From: Ricordea florida
Lineage: Eukaryota; Cnidaria; Anthozoa; Corallimorpharia; Ricordeidae
NCBI GenBank assembly: GCA_949710005.1
Contig: OX453279.1
Location: 9,628,378 to 9,692,377 of the forward strand
Length of the DNA stretch: 64,000 nucleotides
Direction: 5' to 3'
Shown: piece by piece, positions 14,401-27,400 of the stretch
How the letters are laid out: every line of letters begins with the position of its first letter
Position numbering within the stretch: the first letter of the stretch is position 1
Notes under the pieces: generated by a model
The model's database searches: none
What the model was told of the DNA's origin: nothing
What the model saw: only the letters and a program-made list of their open reading frames with translations
Program-made: the position numbers and the translations under genes

Positions 14401-17400
14401 TTTCTTATGGTCTAAGGTCATTTCCAGTTAGCCTTGTAGTGCACTCGAGAAACATTTGCATTATATTATCATTGACAAAAATATGCTCTGATCACTTGTT
14501 CTGTGAAGTTGCAACAATGACAGTAAAGGTACTATAGAATAGTAATAGAATTATTTATTGTCAGTGGATTTCTGTAGGAGGGAGTGTTTTGATTGGTTGA
14601 AGGAATTCGCTGTGTAAAGGGGGTTTGTACATATCCACCACTCAGCCCTCCCCCCCCCCCCCAAAAAAAAAAAAAAATAATAACAAAAAAATTAAATATG
14701 TATGTACATATAAAATAAATAAAATAAAACAAGACAGGATCTCGGGGAATGTGGAAGTGCTAACTAAATCCATATAAGACAAAACATAAACATAGAAAGT
14801 TTACGTTGATTCCAAAAACATTTTTTTTTTATTTTCCAGCAATGAAATACATAGAAAAGCCTCTGTCATGGAAAACGGAAACTGAAGAATGAAAAATTAG
14901 TATAAAAATGACAAATAATTTGATGTTGAAAACTGCCTTGGTTACATAAATGCATCATTCACTTGACGTGTTATATCGTAAATTCCAATTATAAGCTATA
15001 AGTTGACTATTTCATTGCCTTTGCTAATTAGCAGAGGGGTTTACACTAAAACAGTATGCACCAAACACCACATGGGATATAATTGGGAGAGGGAGCCTCT
15101 CGCGTCTGGGTTTTGATGTCAGATTATCGGGGTAGGATGGGTGGTGTTCGTGTGTGCGTGTGTGTGTGTTGGCCTGGGGGGGGGATACTTATCATTGGAA
15201 TTGTACGGTACATGGGAAAGAGATTACAGCTCAAGTTCATGATCATGAATCAGGCATGCTAAAACAAAACGTATTTGATTATACGAGTAAGTTTGTTCAA
15301 GGTTGTCCCTTACGGTGCGAAGTTTCTTGTCCTCGTTAGCCATGATTTCACCCTTGATGATCTCAAATGACCGCTTGTCAACTCTCAGATATTCTGCCAC
15401 AGTTGTGTGGTTTACATCTGCTCCAGCAGCAAGACAATCAATGCCGTAAACCTCGGCGGTTGCTTGGGCAATACTCAGCTCGGTCGATATTGTAGCAAAA
15501 TTTTTCCCCAGCTTAAGGCCTTGCATCACCAGTCGTTTCTGAGGCGATGGATTGTTTTCTGCCATAAAGTCTGCAAAGCTCCATCTTCTACGGCAAGAAA
15601 AGAAAATCCGATTTTAGTAAACGAAAATGCCTAAAAGTTAAGAAATCAGCTGATATACTCACGCCGGAATCTAACTTCGTGCGCTTCGATTCCGAGGGGC
15701 CATCTCCATGTGATTGCGAAGACTTCTTTCTGAAATAAAAACAGAAAGTCAGAACAAATAAAGGCACTGATTCGAAAACTCAAATCGCCAGCAAAATTGA
15801 CTTGCCTCTGTTCCATTTTTTTCGGATGAAGAGTTGTTCCAGGAATGATTCACTGTCAATACAAATTGTAAGCTTGCAGTGGATTCAATGAATGAGGCGT
15901 GGAAATAAGATGCAAGCGGCAACATGAATGAAGATTCGGGCCAATCAAAAGGTGTGAGATTTACGCAATTTGGCACTTTTTACCGAGTAGCTGAAGTTCG
16001 ACCAAAACAGCTCGAAGAAAGGAAGCTCGTTTATTTTTGGAGGGCGCTTGTGTTTGATTATCTTGGCCCGGAAGATCTTGCAAGTGTTGCTTCGGTTTGC
16101 CTAACTTGGTGGAAATTTGTTTTCGAGAACAGAAAGCATCTTCACAAAGATTCATTGAGTGTCAAGATCTCATCTTGTGCACACAGGAAGGGTCATTGGT
16201 TCTAAAAACAATAGATAACAGGTCATAACAATGCCCCTAGCCCTGAATAACAATAGAGGTAGTGTTTACAGCGGGCGAATGAAAATAGAGGTTCCAGAGA
16301 GGTAGTGTCTTACTGCACAGGAAGGCTTTACCACAAAGTTCCGCTGAAATTGTATTCTCGAGGCTACACAGAATCCACTTGTTTAGGACATGCATCTCTT
16401 CCGTGAGAATGTTTTACAACTGGTTTCAACTGCTACGCGACATCAGGAATTGAACATACGAAACTGTGAGGGAATTGCAGGGTAAGCGCTGTTTACCGTC
16501 ACTTCGATTCTCGAGATGTATAAAGATTTTACATAACGAACAGTTCGGCGTTCTCGTTATCGTTTGTCTCCGTTCATTGGGAAGTCTAAAAGAAATTTGT
16601 TGTCTGAGGAATCGATTTGTTTTTACCAAAGACCTTCCCATGGACCCGGGCCCACGGATCGAAAATGGAGTTGATCTCGAGCTGAAAACCGACACGGGAG
16701 ACGGCGATTTTTTTTACATATGATGGGCATTGCTTCAGACTATGATGTTTCAGAAGACTTGTTTTGAAAAGCTTTACCGAACGTTTACATTGAGGTCTTT
16801 TTTATTTTGTGTATTTGTTATGGTTGACGATATTTCGCGCGACTTTGGCGCGTTCCCAATATCCGCGTGAGTTGTTGCTGTTCTGAATCACAAATTGACA
16901 GTTCCTTTGTGAAATCCGAGCGAAATGTTTTTCACAAGGTCGCTGATTGATGTATCGCTGAACTAATCCCGAAGCTATTTTATATCATTGTAAATTTCTC
17001 GCTTTTGGCACGTAGAAATTGTCCAAATTTTAGATATGTTACAGTTTTGAATGTATTGAATGGGTAGCTGAAATAAAATATTGTTTGAATGATATACAAG
17101 TTATCTTAAATCAAATTCTAAATTCAAAATTCGCGCTTTTAGCGTATGGGCCAATCAGGTCGTTCGGATTTAATTTGATTAGAGAAATTAGCGCCTGAAG
17201 CCTAACTGACGCTATTTCACTAGCCTATTGTTCTTCTGCCTAGTTCTTACACGGACCATTACTTAAACTGTTAGGCGCCTGATCATTCTTTACTTCAACA
17301 TCTGCTATGCCATTCTAACGGATGTCAAACAGCTATTAACTGTTTAACAGATTCTAATTTTTTCTAACGGCTTTGCTACCCGTTCTAATTTCTGCTAATG

Positions 17401-17775
17401 GTTACGCTTTCCTTTCTAACGGTCTAAAGTTAACGGCTAACGGATAGAGAATTCTTGCGAACGGTTACACTTAAAGTTCTAATGGTTGAAAGCTAACGCC
17501 TAACAGTTAGGCTAACGCCTCTAACGCTTTTGAGAAAACGTTCTAACGGATGTCTAACGGCGTTGCCCGTTTAATGGATAAGCGTTAAGGTACTCTTTCC
17601 TGTTCACGGGACTCACAAATGCAAAACCGTTATTAGATCTTTGACTCTCTTACTTACCACCATGGGATACCATTTGTGTTTAGCTTGCAAGGTGTATTCA
17701 ATTTTTATATCCTGATTATGCATGCCCATGTACCTTGAATTCAAGTTACCATGTGTATTACTATCAGTGATACAT

Positions 17776-17836
<61 letters not shown>

Positions 17837-19845
17837 CAGTTAATTTTTGTTTTCAGTTAATTTTTATTTTGAACTAGATAATTTTTTTCTTCCTAGTTAG
17901 TTTTATTTTTAGCTAGGTGATATTTTTTAACTAGGTGACATTTTTTTAACTAGGTGATATTTTTTTTAACTAGGTGATATTTTTTTAACTAGGTGATATT
18001 TTTTTAAAAAAATACAGGTCACAGGTCATTGTTTTACCAATACAGAAATTATCCTAAACATTCATTAAAGCCAACCTTGGGACTTATCTGACCTAACATT
18101 AGCTTTAATGGATGTTTAGGATAATTTCTGTATTGGTAAAACAATGACCTGTGACCTGTATTTTTTATAATAATATACATGAAAAAATTTCTCCATTTTG
18201 ATTGGCTAAGAGAAATGCAGTTTTCAGTTAACACAATGCAGAAAAGGGGTAATTCAGTGCAAAATGACGTAATAAACCAAGCATTCTGATTGATCAATGA
18301 TGAAAGAAACACACAGATAGCCAATCAAATGCAAGCCCTTTGTGGCGCAAAATTTGGATACACTGAAAATTTGCGAGTGAAACAATGGCCGGCGTTTTAA
18401 GTAGGTTTTCTTTCGCCACCGCAACAACAATACAAGAGCTGAAAAACAGCTCTAAAAACAAAAATACTGTGAAAAGCACTGCTTTTTGGTTGTCGGTGTG
18501 GAATAAGTGGTGTTTAGAGAAGAGAATTTCTGAGAAAATCGAAAACTATGAGCCGGCGGAGCTGAACACTTAGCTCGAGCGATTCTATGCGGAACTTAAA
18601 AACAAACACGGTGAAGATTACGAACCAGAAAGCCTGAAAGTAATGATTACATCACTTGATAGACACTTGAAGAACAAAGGGTATAGCCTGTCCATTGTTC
18701 GCGACAGAGAATTCAGTTCCTCCAAACAAGTACTGGACGGGAAAGCGAAACAGCTTCGCTTGGCTGGCCGCGGCAAGCGCCCAAACAAAGCTCGACAGCT
18801 ATCCGAAGTGGAGGAAGAAATTCTCTGGAAGTGCGAGAAACTCGGTGGTAAAACCCCAGAATCCTTGATTCATACAATGTGGTGGCTACTCACCCAACAA
18901 TTTGGTCTCCGTGGAAGACAGGAACATCACGGAATGAGACTGAACCCTGAAAGGTGACGACGGCCTTGAATTTGTCGAGTTTGCTGAAGGGCCAACGAAA
19001 ACCAGACCTGGAGGTTTGAACGCAAAACCAAGACAGTTTCAACCAAAAATGTTCCAGACTGGCGGAGAGAGATGTCCAGTTGCGTTATTTCGCCAGTACA
19101 TCAGCCGTAGGCCTCCCAGTCTCAGGCGAGTGGTGCATTTTATCTCTCGATAAAACACAACAGAGGACCTGGCGATGAAATCTGGTACAAAGTCCAGCCC
19201 ATGGGAGAAAATAAAATCAACTCCATGATGAAAAACATCATCTCTGAAACCACCCTTGAGTCATCTGAGAAGCGATTTTCCAATCACAGTGCCCGCAAAA
19301 CACTCGTAAGCAAGATGAAGAAAGCAAATCTCGAGAGGTCGTCAATTGCAAAAGTCACTGGTCACAGAAATATCCAGTCTTTAGACGACTACGATGAAGC
19401 AGACCAAGACGAACAGCGACAGCTTTCCTGGGCCATCTCGAAGGGAAATAGCACAGCAAAACCCAGTAGTCAATCTGGTCATTCTACTTCAAACGCAGTA
19501 ATTCCAGACATGATGAGCTCACAAGCACAGAATCTGATGAATTCCTTCACTAACTGCACTGTCACATTCAACCTCAACAGCAAGACCTCGCCTGTCATTA
19601 AACCTTGCAAACGACGATTCCATTTCATCGAAATTGATTCGGATACAGACTGATACAGACAATTCCTTGAACTTCTCAGCTGTACTTTGAACTTTTTTTG
19701 AGTCAAACTGTTATTTTGATCGAAAAGCGGTTGACATTTCCATGGTTTGAATAAATTATTTTTGCACGTGATTAGCGCGCGTTGCTTCTGCATAATTATG
19801 ATGACATATCGCATTTTTTCATGTATATTATTAAGAAGTAATCAC

Positions 19846-19881
<36 letters not shown>

Positions 19882-19947
19882 TTGTAAATTTTTCCATGAC
19901 CACAAATTGCACTCGCCCTACGGGCTCGTGCAATTTTGTTGGTCTGA

Positions 19948-19983
<36 letters not shown>

Positions 19984-20023
19984 TCGAAATCATGTGATTA
20001 CCTATACAAAAAAATATCACCGA

Positions 20024-20059
<36 letters not shown>

Positions 20060-21425
20060 ACAATCGACCTCAAATCGCATCCGATCGCACAATTCACGAA
20101 AAATCGCATAATTCAAAAAATAACGCACAACGTTCATAAAATAAAGCATGAATCAACAAGTGTCTTTGGAATTCCTGCAAAAATACGCCATTTTCAAGAT
20201 GATTTACCTTGGAAAAAGGCTAACAAGACTCTTTCACGTTCGATTTTGTATTCATTCGAAGTTAAGGCGTTATTTTGAATGTCAAGGACCTGGTACGAGT
20301 CTCATTCTTAAAGAGTCGCCTATTGGTGTAACACAAACACGCCCCTTGTTCAGATTAGCCAATCTGAATGGCTGTAATTTCCGGCCATTTACCCGCACGG
20401 CGGACTACCCCCACGGGTGATTTTTGCCAAAAGGAAAAAGGGAATCGTCAGAACACGCACTTGCACATAACCCGCACACGAAAACAAAACAAACTTATGC
20501 AAAATAGGTAGAGAACTCACAAAATTTGAAGCTATGGAGCGCTTTGAAAATTGCTCTGAGCCTTTCAGGCATTTTTTAATTGAACTCGTATTTCTCGTAA
20601 TTGAGTGCTAAGGCAGTGCTAGCTAGGAATATTTAGCTGATGCGTTGAGTATTCTTACATTATTTTTTTATCACAGACAATGTTAGGTTTGCACTGCACG
20701 TGTGTCGACAGACGTCAGCGTCATGTTTCAGTTTAGCTCCACCTCTTTCCCAGGGTTCTCTCCTACTCGGGGGCTGAGTGGGAGAGGACCCTGGGAACGA
20801 GGTTGAGTTTAGCTTTGTGTTTTACACAATAAAATTGTTTCATATAAAGCAGAAACGCATTCAAAATGTCTTAAGAGCAGCAAAAAAGTGTTTTTCTTAT
20901 CCTGAAACCTTATAAAACAAGCTTAAAATTGCTCAGAAAAAAATCGCACAATCTTCATTATTTATCGCATAATTGGCCTCTGTAATCGCATAATCTGCCC
21001 TGCAAATTTCGCATAATTTGCATTTTTTTATTGCACCCTATCAGAAGGCCTGCAGCTAGTTAAAAAAATGTCACCTAGTTAAAAAATATCACCTAGTTAA
21101 AAAAAATGTCACCTAGTTAAAAAAATATCACCTAGTTAAACAAAAACTATCTAGTTCAAAATAAAAATTAACTGAAAACAAAAATTAACTGCAACATATG
21201 TATATATATATATATATATATATAGGTAACTGACGAAGGTCTAAGACCGAAACGTTTTTTCTATTAAATTTTTAACTTTTTAACTTTTTTATCGTCAGAA
21301 GTTGTCCGTCCTTGCTTTATCTAACGTTTTTAAATTCATTTTTGTGGTGAGGCTTGGACTGTGAATCTTCATTGATCCTCCTGACGCAGTGGCATTCTTT
21401 GTTGGCTTGAGGCATTTTATAACCG

Positions 21426-21456
<31 letters not shown>

Positions 21457-24400
21457 TTTTAAATGCAAAGGTAAATGCGATCTTTGCCGTAACTTTTTAG
21501 TTGAATCTGACCACTTTACTAGCGCTAGTTCTAAAAGATCCTACCAAATTACACAACATGTTCATTGCAAATCCAAAAATGTTATCTATTTGGTCACCTG
21601 CACAAAATGTAGTGTGCAATATGTAGGTTCGACTAGCAATGAATTCAAAGTGCGTTTTCGGAATCATAAATCGGCCATGAATACTAATAAGAACACTTGT
21701 GAAGTTGCGACACACTTCAACAAAACTCTTCATGTTCTCTGTGACTTCAATTTTACAATAATTGAACAAATTTCCAACCCAAGAGACAATAACAGCCTTG
21801 ATGAACGTCTTCTAACAAGAGAAGCTTATTGGAGTGCACAACTTTGCACCCTTCAGCCTTATGGATTGAATAAAAGATCTGAATTCAATTCAAGGAATAG
21901 AATAAGATTTAACTAACATCTGTCAACGGTTTTGTTTCTTTTCTTTTCACAAGTCTTATTACGTAAAGTTTTTATTCTATATATGTTAATCAAGGGCCCA
22001 ATTAGGGATCACAAATTGTATCACTAATTAGTCCCTATTCATTAGGTTTTTATTAGATGTTAGTTTTTTAAAAATTTTTATTGTTTGTAATTTTCTTTTT
22101 TCTTTCCTTTCTCATATATAAGACACCAATATTGTAAATAATTTTTTTATTCCAAGTATTTGTAATCTTTTTAATCTTACATACTGTACTGAAGAAGCCC
22201 GAATGGGCGAAACGTTTACAGTATTAAACCTTATGTGAGAAGTTCGCTGTTCCTCTTTCATTCCTACTAAATCCACCGAGTGTAAGCGTCGCGTATCCTT
22301 TGGGATCCTTCTCACTAGCGTCATCGTTGGCAAACCTTCTTTTCTACACAACTATATATATATATATATATATAAATGTCATTTGGTACAAGCTCAAACC
22401 TATGGATGGGTGTCTACTGTTTGTACAACTGAGGGTGTATATTGTACACTAGTAAGTTATGAGTAGAACACTCAATGGTATTCCCCAAGACACATTTAGC
22501 ATCACATAACTATGAATACAATTTCCTGCAACCTAACTGGTTGATTGGCTGTTTCTGCTTTTGTACAGTTCATGCATGGTAGAAACAATGGAATCCTTAA
22601 TCCTTTTCCGTTAGTTTTGTTTTGACCATCACAACCTTCATGTTACAGGTCTGTACAATAATACACCTGTAGTCATATTAAATTTTGTGCCTTTGTTTGT
22701 CATTCCAGGGATGAACGTGAACACCCGCAAGCTACTCACACACATTGAATATGAACCCAGTACATACTATACTGCATTTTCTATGGAGCTGGAGGCTGCT
22801 TCCTCTCCAGTCTGGAGCCTCAGAAATGCTTGTGTTACTCTGGTATGTGTGCTTACCGAGGTTGTTATAGAGCATACTTATTTTTCCTATTTTTCTTGGA
22901 CATTTTCTGTCCAAGGAGGCAAAGCACAAAGAAGTTATCCCTGTGTGAAGCGCCAACCCAAAGGCCAGACCACAACACCGGGAACTACATCCCCTACTCT
23001 TTACGATCAGTGTGTGGGTTCTTTAACATCCTACTAAGTTAAATTAGGGTTACAAAGGTAGCACTTTCTGCATGTTCGTTTGGCCAGGATTTGAACCCGC
23101 GACTGCTTGGTCCTTAAATGCTCTACCAACTGAGCTAACCTGTCGGCAGTTATGATCATTGTTGACACATTATTAAAAGGTGCACATGCACACGTGTTAC
23201 AAGAAACAAAATGGTCAGAATGCATCCTAAGTTTAAGGAAACAACGAATGTGATTGTTATTCCTCATTGGACCATTTATCCTCATCATTGCATTACCATC
23301 CTGACTGTTAGCCCATCCTGACAATTGTCATTTCAGTTATTCCTTCAGGCAAAATGAGATACACGATATCTGGATCTAACTTTCTCATTAAAGAAAAATA
23401 ATAACACAATGCTATATGTATTACTTGAAGTGAAATTAGTGATCTTCCAGTCTGAAATCCAACATGCCAACTGTGCATTTAACTAACGGCCTGACTTAAG
23501 TGGATAGTGGGTACCTGGGATACCCAGGGGCTTCCACTGTGGCCATGCAGCCATCCCCTAGATAGAATACTGCCCCCATGGCTGGCAAATCCCTGCAACC
23601 AAGCCATGAGCCCCCATTCCAGGCACCCATGACACTGGTGAAACAGTGGAGGCGAAGGTGGCAAAGCTTAAAACAGCTACAGTAAGCTTACAACCGCTTG
23701 ACCGCTAAGCTTACACATTTTGCTTGTGGGCCACTTAACCCCAAAGCTTGTGGTGGTTAACTTAGTTAAATTACATTTAACCAAATTAAATTTGTTTGTA
23801 TGGAAAATTTGATCAAAATTTTAACTTTTTTGAGCTAATTAGGTGACAAGTTATTTGTGGAGATTATTGAGTACTTTTAGGGAATGCGTCCAAGTATAGG
23901 CATCGGGTCATGCTAATGCCAATCAGTTGGGTGCCAAATCCCATTGCCGATTCTGTTTTCAATCGGTACCGATTGAAATGGAATCGGAAATGGGTCAAAA
24001 TTCTTCATCAGGCCAATTAACATAAGTTATCAAACATTGACTTATATCTGTCTGTGGTTTATCAAGGGTCGAAAGGGTTGAAATACATGTAGTCGGTCAC
24101 GCTATGATCAAATACTAAGTTTATGTAGCAAAAGCAAAGCGTGAATGATTGATTTTTTGATGCACAAACAGGCTGGGTATGACCAACTGTTTATCGCCGT
24201 ATTGTATCTTGTGTTTGCAAAATGTGTTTTGTTTCAAACAAAATTTAGCAACAAATTGTTCAGCAACGCTCAAGATAGAAGAGCATCTCAAAGCGAAATA
24301 TGGGGCACTGAATGCATGACCTTTGAATCCAAAACGCATGATTGAAGAATCCTTGCGGGAGGAATTTTAAATTGTTTTAGCGAAGAAAATAGGGCACAGA

Positions 24401-27400
24401 ACACTGTCAGATGAGGCACAACATTTGGTGAACAGGTATTAAATTAAAATGTCAATGGAGACATTTAAAACAAGTGAACTTGAACCGGCCAGAATCAGGC
24501 ACAAAAATATTTGAACTTCTCTTGTCGAGTCAAACTCACTGGACATTTCATTGTTACATTGATGGTACAATGCTCCGTTAATGCTAGGAATTTTTAAAGA
24601 AACAACTAATTTTCACTCTTTTCTACAAACGAGAGAAAACAAAAGGAAAGAAAACTGCTTTTAATTCAGCTCGTCAATGTCCAAGTGCACGATCCCTTGT
24701 GATGTGCGAGCCAATGTAACTCTATGTTTATAGCTGTATGTAGGCAGTGACAACTTAAAAACACTATTCCCTATTGTAACTGATTAACTCCCGGTTACCC
24801 GTTATCATTTGCGGTTTTTTATCTTAAAGCATTGAGTAATCATAGTTGGAGATAATGCGAGAGTTCTTTAAAAAGGATATTTTAAGACGACAGGATTTCA
24901 CCCTTACTTACCTTTAAGACTAAGGCAGAGAAAAGAGGTATGACTGTTTATTTCCATCAATTCTTTCTGCTGTAACGCTCGTATGTAACTTGGTCAGATA
25001 TCCCTTAGTGATTTGCCATAGTTCCTAAACCAACCTGTGTAATTGTCTAGATGGCATGCGTGCTAGTGGCTTAATCATCAAATAATTAATTTCAATGTCC
25101 GCAATAATTCTATGTCGCTACAATATATTTCAGTTTTTACGTGGTTCTACAATAAAGAGAATATTGCTTGAAGAACCCAGTTATAAAACCTTTCTCCGAA
25201 GCGAGGGATAAACATTATAAACACGTCAAAGATCCTCCAGACGCTACACATATATTTACAACTCAGAAGTGAATTGAATGTGATAAACTTTTAATTGCAA
25301 GTTAAAGAAATTACAAAATACAGGTGACGCCTACTGTACAAGTTTGAATGAACTTTTTGTCCTTTAAAACAAAAAATTTGAGTCATGGCAAACTCGGGTC
25401 CGTTTCTGTTGATCGGGTTGCTTATCCATATTTTGGACGCGTTCCCTATATTACCGTATTCGCACGTGTATAGGCCGCACTCGTGTATAAGCCGCACCCT
25501 GAGTTTTGCCATATTTCTTGAAAAAAAATTCACGCGTTCTTAAAAACGCAAAGGTCTGGCGAGTGCCGAGTGCCGAGTACCATCAAGATATTGTTATTTG
25601 TTTATATGACAAAATTCATCGCGATAAATAATCTATAACAGCATGCATTCGATCGAACAAACAAAACTGTAACAACTCGATCGTATGAAAGTTCATGTTG
25701 CGTTTCTTATGCAGTGTTTTTTGTTCTCAGACTTTGTTTTCGTTAGAAACAAAGCTCAGATGTAAGTACACATAACGGATAAATTATTTGACAGAAAAAT
25801 CAATGTTGGATCTCAAATTTAATATAAAACATAAGCATACGAGACATGCGATTGCTACTTTGGTGTACTTGTACTCGCGTTGTCACGGATATGTTAACGA
25901 AGATTCTGGCAATTCCACATGCTTGAATCATTTCTTTGTTATGAGAAACGGGGAGACCCCTCAGATTGTCTCTGAAGGATTTATTGACTCAGTGAGGTGC
26001 AGGAATCAAACTTCAAGACATTCGTTTCGTTCACGCACAATTGTTATCGGTTGCTAAGGTTACTGAATGAATCAAAGATGGCGGCGGATTGCGTCGACTC
26101 GCACGAGGGTTTATGCTGTGTTTTCTATGTAGTGTTTGATGTTCTTGGACTATGTTTTCATTGGAAACCAAGCTAAGTTGTAATTAAATGTAACTATCGG
26201 GTAGAAAAAGCCCACGTTGAATCTCAAATCTATTTCTAAGCATGTCGCATGCTAGACATGCGATCGCTACTTGTACACGTGTTCTGTTAGATTCTACGTA
26301 CTTGGATCATTTTTCGGTTATGAGAAATATTTAAAGCCTCCATATTCAATGATTTATATCTCAGCGAGGTTCAAGGATCGGACGGATGCTTTCAGGCTTC
26401 AAAACTTTCGTTTCAGCAGCGATTGACTAAAACATCAAAGCTCCATATCTGCCCAAGCCTATACACTTGTGTTGTACGAAGAATTACGTGACAACTTTAA
26501 AGGGGCTTTCACTACATCATATGAAGATCTTAGTTATACCGTGTATAGGCCGCACCCCCATTTTGCACAAAATTTATTTCAAAAAACAGTGCGGCCTATA
26601 CACGTGCGAATACGGTAATTTCAATTGATTGTAGTTTGATCAGCTCCTTTTATTATTTTTTCTCTCTTGATATATTATTTTTTTATGTTTATGATGACCA
26701 TTATTTTCAATGTTAATTATTAAGTTCTAAAATTTATGATTATATAGTACATGCATTTGTTCTCTCTTTGCCTAGAAAAATGCTCAGTGTGTGCAAAATA
26801 TGATCAATGGAAGTGTAAGTGCACTTGAAAGATGGTACCGTAATGTTGATAACAAGGTAATTGAATTTCACTCTGTTGTTTATACTTCTTTGAAGCTATA
26901 GACCCACTATATACCATGTACAATCATGAGTTTTTTTAAGAACAGGTTTTCAGAATGAATGTTCTATGTATTTACTATAAGCTTTTTGTGCCTGAAAAGT
27001 TTGGGACTTTTAACCCTTTAAGCCCCAGTGTCAATATTCATTTTCTCCTAACTCTTCTCATATATTTGTTATGGTACGAGTAAAGAGAATTTGTTTTTAA
27101 ATATCAATACAACTCTTTGTTGGTGGTCATTTTGGTTATTCTCATAACCTGAATGGTTGATGAACAGCCAATATTGTAATGCAAAATTGGATTCTGGTCA
27201 CTACTGGGACTTAAAGGGTTTAGAAATCTCTGCCAGTTCTCTGTAATTATGCAAGTTGTCCATTGATTACCTACAGCACTCAAACTTTGACTGCATTTTT
27301 TTTCTTTTCTGTCATTCAACACATTACAGGTGGCTTGTCTTGAAAAATGACTTGGTAAATTCTTACACATTTTGCCCTCCCTCTATCCCCTCATACCAAG

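Larger units (their letters stand above)
7541..17262 (+). mobile_element. TTAA-flanked 9.7-kb DNA transposon with intact multi-exon gene
   Basis: TTAA lies on both sides (7537-7540 and 17263-17266). The terminal inverted repeats are about 27 bp: GTAATGGTCCGCGCAAGAAC and its mirror GTTCTTACACGGACCATTAC. The next bases, CTAGGCA, are also inverted. The cargo is a six-exon DDE transposase/protease gene on + (7975-13687), a small HTH-like ORF on - (15224-15565) and an F-box-like ORF on + (15924-16205). TTAA targets are known for piggyBac and Kolobok. The protein does not look like a standard member of either, so superfamily is left open. Confidence 0.88.
6612..17617. mobile_element. Outer TAACGG-rich TIR element, host of the 9.7-kb insertion
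   Basis: The left end, around TGAACGGGAAAACGTACCTT at 6621, and GCTTATCCGTTAAACGGG are mirrored by CCCGTTTAATGGATAAGC and GGTACTCTTTCCTGTTCACG ending at 17609. Both flanks are full of dispersed CTAACGG/TTCTAACG motifs (6640-6910 and 17320-17580). With the TTAA transposon removed it would be about 1.27 kb. No coding sequence is seen in its own parts. Confidence 0.75.
17833..21197 (+). mobile_element. Unit with ~150-bp inverted termini carrying a Crypton-type recombinase
   Basis: The left terminus GTTGCAGTTAATTTTTGTT and the following TTTTGAACTAGATA and CTAGGTGATATTTTT tandem motifs are mirrored at 21050-21197, ending AACAAAAATTAACTGCAAC. The termini contain 5-7 tandem AACTAGGTGAYATTTTTTT units each. 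Inside are a 61-bp-arm hairpin, a decayed tyrosine recombinase, a foldback MITE and another TIR element (20022-21051). Typical Cryptons lack TIRs, so the terminal repeats may belong to a different host element. Confidence 0.75.
21198..22345 (+). mobile_element. Penelope-like retroelement, 5'-truncated, with GIY-YIG end
   Basis: It lies between AT microsatellites (about 21198-21224 and 22352-22373). The order is a hammerhead motif, an AT run at 21432-21453, a GIY-YIG ORF, then a second hammerhead motif and about 120 bp of tail. Two hammerhead copies flanking the ORF fit the pseudo-LTR layout known for Penelope-like elements. The reverse transcriptase part is missing. Confidence 0.8.
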
